DNA of 64,000 bases, from assembly GCA_036339585.1 (NCBI GenBank), contig JAYZAS010000007.1, forward strand, positions 1 to 64,000, given 5' to 3'. Both the position numbers and the translations under genes were made by a program. Below, piece after piece: positions 29,262 to 38,825 of the stretch. This stretch comes from Pseudomonadota bacterium. Lineage in GTDB: Bacteria > Pseudomonadota > Alphaproteobacteria > UBA8366. A model generated the notes under the pieces. That model saw only the letters and a program-made list of their open reading frames with translations, had not been told where the DNA came from and ran no database searches. How positions within the stretch are numbered: position 1 is the first letter of the stretch; every line of letters starts with the position of its first letter.

Positions 29262-31193
29262 ATGTGTGGCTTTGCTGGTGTAATTGACATAAAGCATGCG
29301 TTTGAAGCGCCGATGTTAGAAGATTGCGCCCGTGATATGGCGTCTCGTATCGCTGCCCGGGGCCCCGATGATGAGGGGGTCTTCCTTGATAAAAAGGCTG
29401 GATTCGCAGTTGGTTTCCGTCGTTTATCGATTATTGACCTGAGCGATCATGGGCATCAGCCAATGATATCGCAAGACGGACGCTACGCTGTGGCTTTCAA
29501 TGGTGAAATTTATAATTTCAGTGAGATACGTGAGACTCTTGAAGCGGAAGGCGTTACAAGTTGGCGTGGAAGTTCAGACACCGAAGTGCTACTTGCTGCA
29601 ATTTGTTATTACGGTTTAGACAAAGCGGTCCATCTTTTTGATGGGATGTTTGCTTTCGCACTTTGGGATATCAAGAAAAGTCGCTTGCATCTTGTACGCG
29701 ATCGTTTAGGCGAAAAGCCGTTGTATTATGGTTGGTGTGGCAGTCACTTTCTATTTGGTTCTGAGTTGAAGGCTTTTACGGCGCACGTTGCATGGCAGCC
29801 AGAGATTGAAGAACGAGCTCTTGCCGCGTTCCTACGTTATTCATACGTTCCTGAACCATTCTCAATATATCGTGGTATATTCAAACTGCGTCCAGGTCAT
29901 CATTTACGACTTGACGTAGCAAACATGGTTCCCTCTATTTTACCAAAACCAAGTCCGTATTGGTGTCCCAGAGAAGGTTTTGAGGCGAGCCAAGTCAAAA
30001 ATCAGTTCATTGAGGAAGATGAAGCATTAGATAGATTAGAAAAATTATTAACCGATTCGATAAAACGTCGGCTTACTGCTGATGTTCCTCTAGGGGTTTT
30101 ACTTTCCGGTGGGATCGACTCCTCTATTATCACAGCGTTAGCGCAAAAAGAGACAGATGGAACAATAAAAACATTTACTCTTGGCTTTGAAGATCCGTCC
30201 TTCAGTGAAGTAACGCATGCCGCTAATGTAGCCAAAGTGCTAGGCACTGATCATACAAATCTGATTTTTAGTGAGAGCTCCATTTTACAAATGGTCGGAA
30301 AAGCGTCGGAATGTTATGATGAACCCTTTGGCGACATAAGCCAAATACCAACGATGCTTTTGGCGGACATGACCCGCCCACATGTCAAGGTCGTATTATC
30401 TGGAGATGGCGGTGATGAGCTCTTTGCAGGTTATCCAAGATATGAGGCTATATTGGACCGGTATCGAGGAAATAATCGTGGAAGACGCATAAGTTTCTCG
30501 TTGGTGTCATCGATCCTGCCTACAGGCCTTCTCAATAGGGTAAAAAGTTTCACCGGTCGCCCCTATCGGTTAGGGGATAAGATTTTTCGAATGATAGAGG
30601 AGGGTACCGCCGATACGCCCGAGGCAATGCAGGCCCTTTTTATGTCTCGGTGGAGAATGGTTGACTCAATTAGTAATTTAAATGAACTTGGTTACTTCGG
30701 TGAATCAAACTATTGGCCAAGCACTGGGGATGACTTGAGCCGGTTGACGTACGCTGACTCTCAAAGTTATCTACCAGGAGACTTATTAGTCAAGATCGAT
30801 CGAGCAAGCATGTGCGTAGGACTTGAAGTGCGTGCTCCTTTCTTGAACCATGACTTTGTAAGCTACGCATGGTCGTTACCATCAGATTTTAAAAGGCGGG
30901 ACGGTTCGGGGAAATATCTCCTCCGGCGATTGTTGAGTAAGTACGTCTCGCCCGAGCTATACGAGAGGCCAAAGCAAGGGTTTGAGCCTCCGATGGCTTG
31001 TTGGCTTCGCGGGCCCTTACGTGAGTGGGCAGAATCTCTTTTGAGTGAGCAGAGCCTCGCCCAAGATGGATGGCTTGAGCTGGAGCCGATAAGGAATATC
31101 TGGACAGAGCATCTGGCAGGGTTTCGCGACTGGCATTTTGAGCTTTGGAATGTTCTGATGTTCCAGGCTTGGCGTGGTACTTGGCATTTGTAA
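29262..31193 (+). CDS. asnB: Glutamine-hydrolysing asparagine synthetase family protein
   Basis: AsnB-type enzymes make asparagine, or amidate other carboxylates, from glutamine and ATP. I place the start at ATG 29262 so that Cys2 of MCGFAGVID is the N-terminal glutaminase nucleophile; upstream starts lie within the glycosyltransferase gene. The 643 residues include ARGPDDEGVF and FNGEIYNF in the glutaminase domain and the PP-loop LLSGGIDSSIITALA in the synthetase domain. The size and pairing with a glycosyltransferase resemble the AsnB paralogues found in polysaccharide loci. Confidence 0.93.
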   Translation: MCGFAGVIDIKHAFEAPMLEDCARDMASRIAARGPDDEGVFLDKKAGFAVGFRRLSIIDLSDHGHQPMISQDGRYAVAFNGEIYNFSEIRETLEAEGVTSWRGSSDTEVLLAAICYYGLDKAVHLFDGMFAFALWDIKKSRLHLVRDRLGEKPLYYGWCGSHFLFGSELKAFTAHVAWQPEIEERALAAFLRYSYVPEPFSIYRGIFKLRPGHHLRLDVANMVPSILPKPSPYWCPREGFEASQVKNQFIEEDEALDRLEKLLTDSIKRRLTADVPLGVLLSGGIDSSIITALAQKETDGTIKTFTLGFEDPSFSEVTHAANVAKVLGTDHTNLIFSESSILQMVGKASECYDEPFGDISQIPTMLLADMTRPHVKVVLSGDGGDELFAGYPRYEAILDRYRGNNRGRRISFSLVSSILPTGLLNRVKSFTGRPYRLGDKIFRMIEEGTADTPEAMQALFMSRWRMVDSISNLNELGYFGESNYWPSTGDDLSRLTYADSQSYLPGDLLVKIDRASMCVGLEVRAPFLNHDFVSYAWSLPSDFKRRDGSGKYLLRRLLSKYVSPELYERPKQGFEPPMACWLRGPLREWAESLLSEQSLAQDGWLELEPIRNIWTEHLAGFRDWHFELWNVLMFQAWRGTWHL

Positions 31194-31611
31194 TTCGAGC
31201 TGGTTTGCGGATCAAGGGGTTTACATGCACTGTGATTAGACCAAGAGCTGACGAATTGAGACCTGCTATTCAAAGTAGGAGAGACTCTAACAGTGAAGAA
31301 TTCATAGAAAATGTTTGCTAGAATGGTGCTCTCGGCTGGGCTTGTAGATTTAGTTGTTGATTTTGTTTGTTTATATTGCTCTGGATAATTTGATGGACAA
31401 GCTACTAAATAATGGGCCAGCTAGTATTATTGGAAAAATTATTAACGAATTATTTACGCTACTCAATTCATAATCGTATCGCTGTGGAACAATCTTTAAT
31501 AGCATTTGCAAAAGCACACGCAATGAGAAGTGTGGGCAATAATGCTATAGCGTTTGTCGAGGCCAGAAAACGTCGATGGGCATCGGCGGTAGTTCTACTG
31601 AGGGAAATTTG
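31194..31611. other. Gap between asnB and HMG-CoA lyase genes
   Basis: The 418 bases contain no convincing gene. A 66-codon + strand frame at 31412-31612 has no ribosome-binding site and an atypical composition, so I leave it out. The last 20 bases carry the GAGGG site of the next gene. Confidence 0.5.
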
Positions 31612-32526
31612 ATGGCATTACCCGGAAAGGTCAAAATCGTTGAAGTGGGTCCGCGTGATGGGCTGCAGAATGAGAAAAAGATCGTGCCTCTTGAGGTGAA
31701 GGTAGAGTTTATAGAGCGCTTGGGGGAAGCGGGAGTTGGGGCTATGGAAGCGGGGAGCTTTGTTTCACCAAAATGGATCCCCCAAATGGCTAACACTAAC
31801 GACGTATTTGCCCGTGTTTCGAGAAGACCGGGTGTCAAATATTCGGCTCTAATACCCAATATGAGGGGGTTTGACCAAGCGTTAGCGGCCAAGGTGGATG
31901 AAGTTGCAATTTTTGCTGCCGCTACCGAGAGTTTCTCACAAAAAAATATTAATTGTTCTATTGCAGAAAGTTTGAACAGGTTCAAGCCGGTGGCAGCGGC
32001 GGCAATGTCGGCGGGCATTCCACTACGGGGTTATATATCTTGTGGCCTCGGATGTCCTTACGAAGGTGAGGTTTCGGCAAAAGCGGTGGCTAACGTAGCG
32101 GCTATTTTAGAGGACATGGGGTGCTATGAAATTTCATTAAGCGATACAATTGGCACAGGCACCCCTATAAAAGCGCAATCGATGGTTGAGGCAACTTTAG
32201 AACGGGTCGCGCTTAGTAAGATCGCAATTCATTTTCACGATACGTATGGTCAGGCTTTGGCAAACATCCTTGCCTGTCTTGAAATGGGTGTATCGGTGAT
32301 CGATAGTTCTATTGCTGGGCTTGGTGGTTGTCCTTACGCGAAAGGGGCCAGTGGGAATGTAGCAACTGAGGACGTCATTTACATGTTAGAGGGTATGGGT
32401 ATTGAAACCGGCATAGATCTTAACAAGCTTCTTGCTGTGGGACAGTTTATCAGTGAATATCTTGAGCGTCCCTCTGCTTCAAAGGTTGCGACAGTTTTTT
32501 ATCAGGATAGGCAGGCCAGTAGGTGA
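31612..32526 (+). CDS. Hydroxymethylglutaryl-CoA lyase
   Basis: The enzyme splits HMG-CoA into acetyl-CoA and acetoacetate, the last step of leucine breakdown. ATG 31612 follows GAGGG by seven bases and gives a 304-residue TIM-barrel protein starting VKIVEVGPRDGLQNEKKI. The metal and catalytic motifs SDTIGTGTP, HFHDTYGQALAN and GLGGCPYAKGASGNVATED (catalytic Cys) are intact. A relative acting on citramalyl-CoA cannot be excluded. The stop overlaps the DUF1489 start by 4 nt. Confidence 0.93.
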   Translation: MALPGKVKIVEVGPRDGLQNEKKIVPLEVKVEFIERLGEAGVGAMEAGSFVSPKWIPQMANTNDVFARVSRRPGVKYSALIPNMRGFDQALAAKVDEVAIFAAATESFSQKNINCSIAESLNRFKPVAAAAMSAGIPLRGYISCGLGCPYEGEVSAKAVANVAAILEDMGCYEISLSDTIGTGTPIKAQSMVEATLERVALSKIAIHFHDTYGQALANILACLEMGVSVIDSSIAGLGGCPYAKGASGNVATEDVIYMLEGMGIETGIDLNKLLAVGQFISEYLERPSASKVATVFYQDRQASR

Positions 32527-32954
32527 GTATTTTACATCTCAAAAAACTTTGTGTGGGCATCCGTGATATCGAACATTTACGGATGATGCAGTTGGGCCGC
32601 TTAATAAAAGGACGAGATGGCGAAGCCAAGCTATGGCACCGGACAAGGAATGCGCCACGGCGCATGGGTGAATTACTTAACGGAGGTTCACTATATTGGG
32701 TGATAGGTGGTTTTATTTGTGCTCGCCAGATGCTTAAAGGAAATGACTCATACGTAGATGAAAATGGTATCCGACGATGCTTACTGTTGTTAGATGGAGA
32801 CGTTATCCCGACAATGCCAAAGCGGCATCGCCCCTTTCAAGGTTGGCGTTACTTGGAAGCGAAGGATGCACCGCCAGACTCAAATGAAGAGGAGCAATCA
32901 GATAATATGCCCTTTGAGATGGCCCAAGAGCTCAGAGAGTTGGGTTTGTTGTAG
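32523..32954 (+). CDS. DUF1489 family protein
   Basis: This 143-residue protein of unknown function belongs to a family typical of alphaproteobacteria. Recognisable parts are LHLKKLCVGIRDIEHL, RRMGELLNGGSLYWVIGGFI, ARQML and RPFQGWRYLEAKDAPPD. It is soluble by composition, with a polar C-terminus. The GTG start overlaps the lyase stop (GTGA), so the two are probably translated together. Confidence 0.9.
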   Translation: MSILHLKKLCVGIRDIEHLRMMQLGRLIKGRDGEAKLWHRTRNAPRRMGELLNGGSLYWVIGGFICARQMLKGNDSYVDENGIRRCLLLLDGDVIPTMPKRHRPFQGWRYLEAKDAPPDSNEEEQSDNMPFEMAQELRELGLL

Positions 32955-33088
32955 GCATGCAGTAGAGGAGAATAACCCCATAATTTAAATGTAATGTCAC
33001 TCAAATTGAACATCTAATTGCAGAAAACCTCACCGAATAAAATTGGCATGTAATTTACGTATCATCATTATTTGACCTTAATAAAAAC

Positions 33089-33580
33089 CTACAATTTGGT
33101 TGGGTTTGGAGCGTTGCCGTATACGTCCTGCGGATCAAAGACCTTATTTAACTCTTCGAATTTCAGTATGATTGGTGATTCGGGAATAGTCCCAGTGGGA
33201 ACTGAACGATAAAAACAAGAACGGTAACCTACATGACAGCTTGCTCCATTTCCTGCAACTTCGACCCGAAGCCATATGGCATCCTGATCATCGTCAATTC
33301 GCATTTCTACTACCTTTTGCACTAATCCGCTGGTTGCACCTTTATGCCACAGGACCTGCCTGCTCCGGCTCCAATAGAAAGCTTCACCAGTTCTTATTGT
33401 GTTGGTAAGGGCTTCAGCATTCATATACCCGTGCATAAGCAATTCGCCACTTTTTGCATCCGTAGTAATAACCGGGATGACGCCATTGTCATCAAATTTG
33501 GGCGCTAAACGTTTTCCTTCCTCTACTTGCTCAACTGAGGTTCGAGGTGCAAAATGTTTGTGTATCATGTCTTTTGCCAT
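33089..33580 (-). CDS. hisI: Phosphoribosyl-AMP cyclohydrolase
   Basis: HisI opens the adenine ring of phosphoribosyl-AMP, the third step of histidine synthesis. The 163-residue product shows [37 protein letters not shown], the metal site [14 protein letters not shown] and the zinc cysteines in [14 protein letters not shown]. It is the single-domain form, without a fused HisE. About 25 residues at the N-terminus precede the usual core. No other his gene is in the window. Confidence 0.95.
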   Translation of the reverse strand: MAKDMIHKHFAPRTSVEQVEEGKRLAPKFDDNGVIPVITTDAKSGELLMHGYMNAEALTNTIRTGEAFYWSRSRQVLWHKGATSGLVQKVVEMRIDDDQDAIWLRVEVAGNGASCHVGYRSCFYRSVPTGTIPESPIILKFEELNKVFDPQDVYGNAPNPTKL

Positions 33581-33682
33581 GGTTTTATTATCCTAAATAC
33601 TCATTAGTAATTGAGTGTGCTGTGATATATAACCACTTGCTCATTGCGGCAAGCATTCAATCCTTAAGGTTTATTGGCTCAG

Positions 33683-35065
33683 ATGTCTTTAACTGTCTTC
33701 AATTCCTATTCTGGCGTTCGTGAAGTCTTCCTTCCGAATGATCCAAAACGTGTAACGGTCTATGCTTGCGGGCCCACTGTTTATAATAACGCTCACATTG
33801 GTAATGCTCGTCCCGCAGTGGTTTTTGATATTTTAGTGCGTTTGCTGCGACATCTCTATGGCAGTAAACACGTACTCTATGCTCGGAACATCACAGATGT
33901 AGATGATAAAATCAATGCTGCGGCACAAAAAGAAGGTGTCCCAATTAGCATTATCACCGAACGATATACCAAGATATATCACCGCGATGTAGAAGCTCTC
34001 GGAGTTTTGCCACCAGATTTGGAACCTCGAGCAACCGATCATATAGAAGATATGAAGCTTATGATTGAAAGGCTGATTGCGAAAGGGCATGCCTATGCAA
34101 GAGATGGACATGTTCTCTTTGATGTGCGCTCGTATTCGGAATATGGAGCGTTATCTAAATGCAACCAGGATGAGATTGTTGCTGGTGCAAGAGTGGAGGT
34201 TGCCCCGTATAAAAAAAATCCATCTGATTTTGTCCTTTGGAAACCATCAGTAGATGGGCAAGCGGGCTGGGACAGTATTTGGGGATTTGGACGTCCCGGC
34301 TGGCATCTGGAATGTTCTGCAATGATTGAAAGACATCTTGGTGAAACCATTGACATCCATGCGGGAGGTCGAGACCTGTTATTCCCGCATCATGAGAATG
34401 AAATTGCGCAAAGTGTCTGTGCGCATGATGGGAAGACATTTGCACGTTATTGGATGCATAATGGCTTCGTTAATATTGATCATGAAAAGATGTCAAAGTC
34501 TTCTGGTAATGTTACATTGGTATCTGACCTTCTTGATGAGGCACCTGGTGAAGCAATTCGATACGCACTGCTTTCTGCTCATTATCGACAACCGTTAGGT
34601 TGGTCGAGTGCTAGTCTTGTTTTGGCTAGGCGTAACCTTGATAGGATCTACGAAGCATTGAGGTTACTCAAAGATGTACATCTTGAGGCACCTCCCATGC
34701 CAGCACCTTCGGTTATCGCAGCTCTTGAGGATGATTTAAACACTCCCAAAGCCATGGTGGAAATGGCAGCACTAGTGCGGTTGGCAAATACTGCACAGGA
34801 CGAGAACGCACGCAGAGAAGCAAAGTCTAGCCTGATTGGGTCGGGAGCCTTGTTGGGTATATTAGAACACGATCCGATTAAATGGTTTGCTCAAGGCCTT
34901 GAGGTAGATTCAAATGAGATCGATGAATTGATTGAGGCTCGTAACGCTGCGCGTAAAGCTAAGGATTATGAGAAAGCCGATCAAATTCGCAATGATTTGA
35001 ATGAGCGCGGTGTCGTAATTGAGGATAATAATCTGGGTACTACATGGCGGCTAGCGAAAAAATAA
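33683..35065 (+). CDS. cysS: Cysteinyl-tRNA synthetase
   Basis: CysRS charges tRNA-Cys. The 460-residue product from ATG 33683 has VYACGPTVYNNAHIGNARPA (zinc Cys and the HIGH-type HIGN), YARNITDVDDKIN, ECSAM and HHENEIAQ as the remaining zinc ligands, and the KMSKS loop HEKMSKSSGNVTL. The C-terminal anticodon-binding part ends AKDYEKADQIRNDLNERGVV. An in-frame TTG at 33674 is an alternative start. It converges on the SDR gene with a 4-nt gap. Confidence 0.97.
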   Translation: MSLTVFNSYSGVREVFLPNDPKRVTVYACGPTVYNNAHIGNARPAVVFDILVRLLRHLYGSKHVLYARNITDVDDKINAAAQKEGVPISIITERYTKIYHRDVEALGVLPPDLEPRATDHIEDMKLMIERLIAKGHAYARDGHVLFDVRSYSEYGALSKCNQDEIVAGARVEVAPYKKNPSDFVLWKPSVDGQAGWDSIWGFGRPGWHLECSAMIERHLGETIDIHAGGRDLLFPHHENEIAQSVCAHDGKTFARYWMHNGFVNIDHEKMSKSSGNVTLVSDLLDEAPGEAIRYALLSAHYRQPLGWSSASLVLARRNLDRIYEALRLLKDVHLEAPPMPAPSVIAALEDDLNTPKAMVEMAALVRLANTAQDENARREAKSSLIGSGALLGILEHDPIKWFAQGLEVDSNEIDELIEARNAARKAKDYEKADQIRNDLNERGVVIEDNNLGTTWRLAKK

Positions 35066-35069
35066 ACCA

Positions 35070-35789
35070 CTAAATACCCGGCGCACCTATTGTCATCCCC
35101 CCACAAACATGAATTGTCTGTCCTGTAATATAACCAGCCTCATCAGCCACAAGGAATTTCACTGCATGGGCTATATCTTCCGGTATGCCAAGGCGTCCAA
35201 CTGGCATCGAATCAACTAATTCTTGATATTTTTTGGTTCCCGGCGGATGGTTTCGTAGAAAGAGTTCCGTTTGAATAGGCCCGGGAGAAACCGTGTTGAC
35301 AGTTATTCCTGCTGGCCCGAGTTCTAAAGCCCAACCCCTACTGAAGCTCACCAACCCGGCCTTTGCAGCTCCATAGGCCGTGCGATCTTCCTTACCCATC
35401 ATGGCGCGTGAGGCCATGTGTACGATACGCCCAAATTTTCGCCTCTTCATGCCGGGTATGACGGCTTGGCTGCACAAGAGTGCGCCCCTCAGATTTACAT
35501 TTATCTGTTTGTCAAAATCCTTGAGAGTAGTGTCTTGAGCACTAGCGGGTAGTGAGTAGCCGGCATTGTTAACCAGTATGTCTACTTGGTGCTCTGCTAC
35601 TATCTCCGCCAAGGCTTTAACAGCAGCCGTGTCATTCTCTAAATCAATCTTGTAGTATAATCCCGGAAAGTTTTTCTCCGGGTCACTACGGGCGATTCCA
35701 ATGACAGTCTTGCCATCAAGACTTAGGTTATTGGCTATCGAAAGCCCTATTCCTTTACTGGCACCTGTGACGATTGCAGTACGTCCCAT
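35070..35789 (-). CDS. FabG-like short-chain dehydrogenase/reductase
   Basis: A 239-residue SDR with the cofactor motif TGASKGIGLSIA, VNNAGYSLPA, HMASRAMMG with the Ser, and TAYGAAKAGLVSF with Tyr-x3-Lys. The C-terminal GYITGQTIHVCGGMTIG is typical of the FabG group. Context suggests oxidation or reduction of a sugar acid or hydroxy acid together with the divergently placed aldolase and dehydrogenase, not fatty acid synthesis. Confidence 0.9.
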   Translation of the reverse strand: MGRTAIVTGASKGIGLSIANNLSLDGKTVIGIARSDPEKNFPGLYYKIDLENDTAAVKALAEIVAEHQVDILVNNAGYSLPASAQDTTLKDFDKQINVNLRGALLCSQAVIPGMKRRKFGRIVHMASRAMMGKEDRTAYGAAKAGLVSFSRGWALELGPAGITVNTVSPGPIQTELFLRNHPPGTKKYQELVDSMPVGRLGIPEDIAHAVKFLVADEAGYITGQTIHVCGGMTIGAPGI

Positions 35790-35881
35790 CTATCCCTCGC
35801 CTGTATATCATGGCATTAGCTATTCGGGTTAAGTTATATTTTGTATATTCAGGGTTAGCAGTATCACAAAAGGGTGAATCC

Positions 35882-36640
35882 GTGGAAATTGAAAAGAATA
35901 GGTTCAAACGTGCAATACAAAATGGCGAAGTACAAATAGGCCTTTGGACAGGCCTTGCAAACCACATGTCAATGGAAATCCTGAAAGACTCGGGATTTGA
36001 GTGGATCCTTATCGATATGGAGCATTATCCAAATGAGATCCCTTTGCTCGCAGGACAACTACAAGCACTCGAAGGCGGCAGTGCCACACCAATTGTAAGG
36101 CCGCCTTGGAATGATCCGGTGTGGATTAAAAGAATTTTGGATCAAGGTGTCTTTAGTTTGCTCTTTCCTATGATCCAGACAGCAGAAGAAGCTGAATTAG
36201 CTGTATCAGCAACTCGTTACCCACCAAAAGGTATTCGTGGTGTTTCCTATAATCACCGAGGCAACCGATTTGGGCGTGTGAGTAATTACCTCGAAAAAAT
36301 TGAAGATGAGCTATGCATTCTTATTCAAATTGAGACTCGAAAGGCATTGACGAATGTCGAAGATATCGCTGCCGTTGATGGCGTTGACGGTGTTTTCTTC
36401 GGTCCAGCCGATTTGTCGTGTGATATGGGATTCCCAGGGCAGCTTGGTCACCCGGATGTTTGCAAAGCTATTCTGGACGGCCATGAAGTAGTTAAAAAAA
36501 CCGGAAAACCTACGGGAATTCTCACCGGGATTGAGAACGATGCGAAAATGTTTATAGATGCTGGTATGAACTTTGTTGCGGTCGGTTCTGATTTGGCGTT
36601 ATTGGCTCGTGGCTCTGAGGCGCTGCGTAGAAAGTTTTAG
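35882..36640 (+). CDS. HpcH/HpaI family aldolase (2-keto-3-deoxy acid aldolase-like)
   Basis: These class II aldolases split 2-keto acids to pyruvate and an aldehyde. From GTG 35882 the 252-residue product reads IGLWTGLANHMSMEILKDSG, WILIDMEHYPN, FPMIQTAEEAELAVSATRYP and a metal/substrate stretch LIQIETRKALTNVEDIAAVD then GVFFGPADLSCDMG. The initiation at an upstream ATG 35774 would overlap the divergent SDR start and add an unrelated leader. A GTG-started dehydrogenase follows 16 nt on. Confidence 0.92.
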   Translation: MEIEKNRFKRAIQNGEVQIGLWTGLANHMSMEILKDSGFEWILIDMEHYPNEIPLLAGQLQALEGGSATPIVRPPWNDPVWIKRILDQGVFSLLFPMIQTAEEAELAVSATRYPPKGIRGVSYNHRGNRFGRVSNYLEKIEDELCILIQIETRKALTNVEDIAAVDGVDGVFFGPADLSCDMGFPGQLGHPDVCKAILDGHEVVKKTGKPTGILTGIENDAKMFIDAGMNFVAVGSDLALLARGSEALRRKF

Positions 36641-36656
36641 TGAGGCGAGTGTTGCG

Positions 36657-37631
36657 GTGAAAAAAGTTCTTGTATTGGGGAAAATTCACGAAAGTGGAAT
36701 AGCAATGCTTCGTGACGTGCGTGAGATAGTAGTTAAGGAGTTGGCTGAACACTCTAAGGACATATTTGACGAACTGTCAGACGCAGACGCGATTATTGTA
36801 CGCATGACAAAAATTACTCGTGAGATCGTAGAATCTGCACCACACCTAAAAATAGTTGCCCGCCACGGTGTTGGTTATGAGGCGGTGGATATAAATGCGC
36901 TTACAGAGTTCGGCGTGCCGTTGACCATTACTGGTGATGTAAATTCGGTGGCAGTCGCCGAACATACATTAGCGCTTATGCTATCATTAGCGAAACAAAC
37001 AGTGATCTACGATAAGGCCGTTCGTATGGGGAACTTTGGTATACGTGATGGTTTTGATAGCACGGAGCTTCTGGCGAAAACTATTTTATTAATAGGTTTC
37101 GGGCGTATTGGAAAAGCAACTGCGGTTCGGGCACGTGGCTTTGGCATGAGGGTTTTGGTAGCAGATCCTTTTGTCAGCCGTGAGGATGTAGAGGTACAGG
37201 GTTACAATTATGTGACTAATTTTCACGATGCCTTAGGTGGGACAGATTATGTTTGTATTCACGTACCCAAAAAGCTCGAAACAGAAAATCTGATTTCTAC
37301 AGAAGAGTTTAAAATGATGAAGGAAACCGCATATGTAATTAATGTCTCGCGTGGGGGTATTGTTAATGAGCCTGCACTATTTTGTGCTTTAAAAGAAGGC
37401 TTGATAGCAGGCGCGGCATTGGATGTATTTGAGCTTGAACCACCAAACTTGGAAAATCCACTCCTAAAGCTTAACAATGTTGTTGTCAGCCCACATTGTG
37501 GCGCATTTACGAAGGAATGCGCAAAGAGGATGGCGATGGCATGTGCGCGGGCAGTTCTCGGTGCTTTTGAGGGCAGGTTTGATCCTCAGTTGGTTGTAAA
37601 TAAGGAGACATTGCCGAATAAAATGCAATAG
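36657..37631 (+). CDS. D-2-hydroxyacid dehydrogenase (phosphoglycerate dehydrogenase-like)
   Basis: NAD-dependent oxidation of a 2-hydroxy acid. From GTG 36657 the 324-residue product shows ARHGVGYEAVDINAL, the cofactor site ILLIGFGRIGKATAVRARGF, then VNVSRGGIVNEPAL (catalytic Arg), DVFELEPPN (Glu) and VSPHCGAFT (His). The C-terminal regulatory ACT domain of SerA is absent. Coupling to the aldolase gene suggests a sugar-acid or hydroxy-acid route, with the substrate unknown. Confidence 0.92.
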   Translation: MKKVLVLGKIHESGIAMLRDVREIVVKELAEHSKDIFDELSDADAIIVRMTKITREIVESAPHLKIVARHGVGYEAVDINALTEFGVPLTITGDVNSVAVAEHTLALMLSLAKQTVIYDKAVRMGNFGIRDGFDSTELLAKTILLIGFGRIGKATAVRARGFGMRVLVADPFVSREDVEVQGYNYVTNFHDALGGTDYVCIHVPKKLETENLISTEEFKMMKETAYVINVSRGGIVNEPALFCALKEGLIAGAALDVFELEPPNLENPLLKLNNVVVSPHCGAFTKECAKRMAMACARAVLGAFEGRFDPQLVVNKETLPNKMQ

Positions 37632-37694
37632 ACTGAAGAAAATATTCCCCCTAGTAACAGTGTTTAAAGCACTACGAAAATCAGAAAATTAATT

Positions 37695-38666
37695 TTAATT
37701 GAATTTGATAACTTCTCCAGTTGCGGCAGCCCTTACAGTGTTTTCAAGAATTTCTACTCCATGAATAACATCTGTTATGGGTACAGGAAAATCCTTACCC
37801 GTTCGCACTAAGTCTGCGAAAGCCTCAAGCTCAGCTTTTTCAATATCAACATATTCGAATTCGGTTATTTCTGGGGTTTTCCGTAATTTGCAGGTTGCCA
37901 AGGTACTCTCCCCGCGCATTTCTGCCCAACCTTTAGAGCCGGCAACATGGAATCGCCAATAATTTGCGGTTACGGCAATGCAGGTAAGATTTCCAGTTAC
38001 GCCATTTTTGAAACGAAAATTTATGCTTGTACAGTCATCTCTGTCACTATCAAGAACGCGAGTTTCAGAAGAGGCATGTAAGGTTTTCACATGTCCCGCC
38101 GCCATTAACATTAGATCAAGTACATGTACACCTTTTCCGCACATAACCCCAGCTGGGTTTTCTTCTCTAGTAGACCTCCATCCCGCTTTTTGATCATAAC
38201 CGGCATGTCCAGAATGAGCTCCCTCTACATGCAATAGAGTTCCTAGTTCGCCCTTATCAATCATCTCTTTAATTTTAATGAGAGCAGGCTGAAAGCGCCG
38301 ATTAAAGGCAACAGCCAGTTTTATCCCGGCTTTTTCGCAAGCTTCGACAGCAGATACGGCGCTCTCTTTCGTCAGAGTAAATGGTTTTTCGCAGAAAACA
38401 TGTTTGCCTGCAGAGGCAGCCTGTTCCACGTGTTTACCGTGCACGGAATGCCCAGTTGCAATGATGACAGCGTCAATGGCATCGTTGCGCAATGTTGCCT
38501 CATAATCATTGGAAATAGGGATACCAGTTTTCTCTGCAAATTCGGTATATTTTGAGGGGTCACGGGTTATCATTTGAACAATTTGGATCTTATCGCTTTT
38601 ATTGTGAACCGCATTGATTAATGTTTGGCCCCAATTTCCAAGTCCGTAAATGGCTGTTTTCAGCAT
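37695..38666 (-). CDS. Gfo/Idh/MocA family oxidoreductase
   Basis: NAD(P)-dependent enzymes of this family act on inositols, sugars and related polyols. The 323-residue product has the dinucleotide site IYGLGNWGQTLINAV, the catalytic EKP motif in HVFCEKPFTLTKES, and a C-terminal alpha/beta domain with HSGHAGYDQKAGWRSTREEN. It converges on the dehydrogenase gene and diverges from the cupin gene across a 159-nt gap. Confidence 0.9.
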   Translation of the reverse strand: MLKTAIYGLGNWGQTLINAVHNKSDKIQIVQMITRDPSKYTEFAEKTGIPISNDYEATLRNDAIDAVIIATGHSVHGKHVEQAASAGKHVFCEKPFTLTKESAVSAVEACEKAGIKLAVAFNRRFQPALIKIKEMIDKGELGTLLHVEGAHSGHAGYDQKAGWRSTREENPAGVMCGKGVHVLDLMLMAAGHVKTLHASSETRVLDSDRDDCTSINFRFKNGVTGNLTCIAVTANYWRFHVAGSKGWAEMRGESTLATCKLRKTPEITEFEYVDIEKAELEAFADLVRTGKDFPVPITDVIHGVEILENTVRAAATGEVIKFN

Positions 38667-38825
38667 TATAGCACTCCACCTGTTGTTTTAATGGGTGTCT
38701 TTTGCACTAGGTAATATCCCCAGTACTCTTGCCCTGTAATGAAGCGATAGTGTACTCGTTAAACCAAACCAGTTAAATTAAGACTGTGTCAACCGATAAA
38801 AATATTTTGGGAGGAGAAGGAACTT

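Noticed and set aside
31412-31612. 66-codon + strand frame before the HMG-CoA lyase gene
   Set aside because: No ribosome-binding site, no recognised family and it runs into the next gene.
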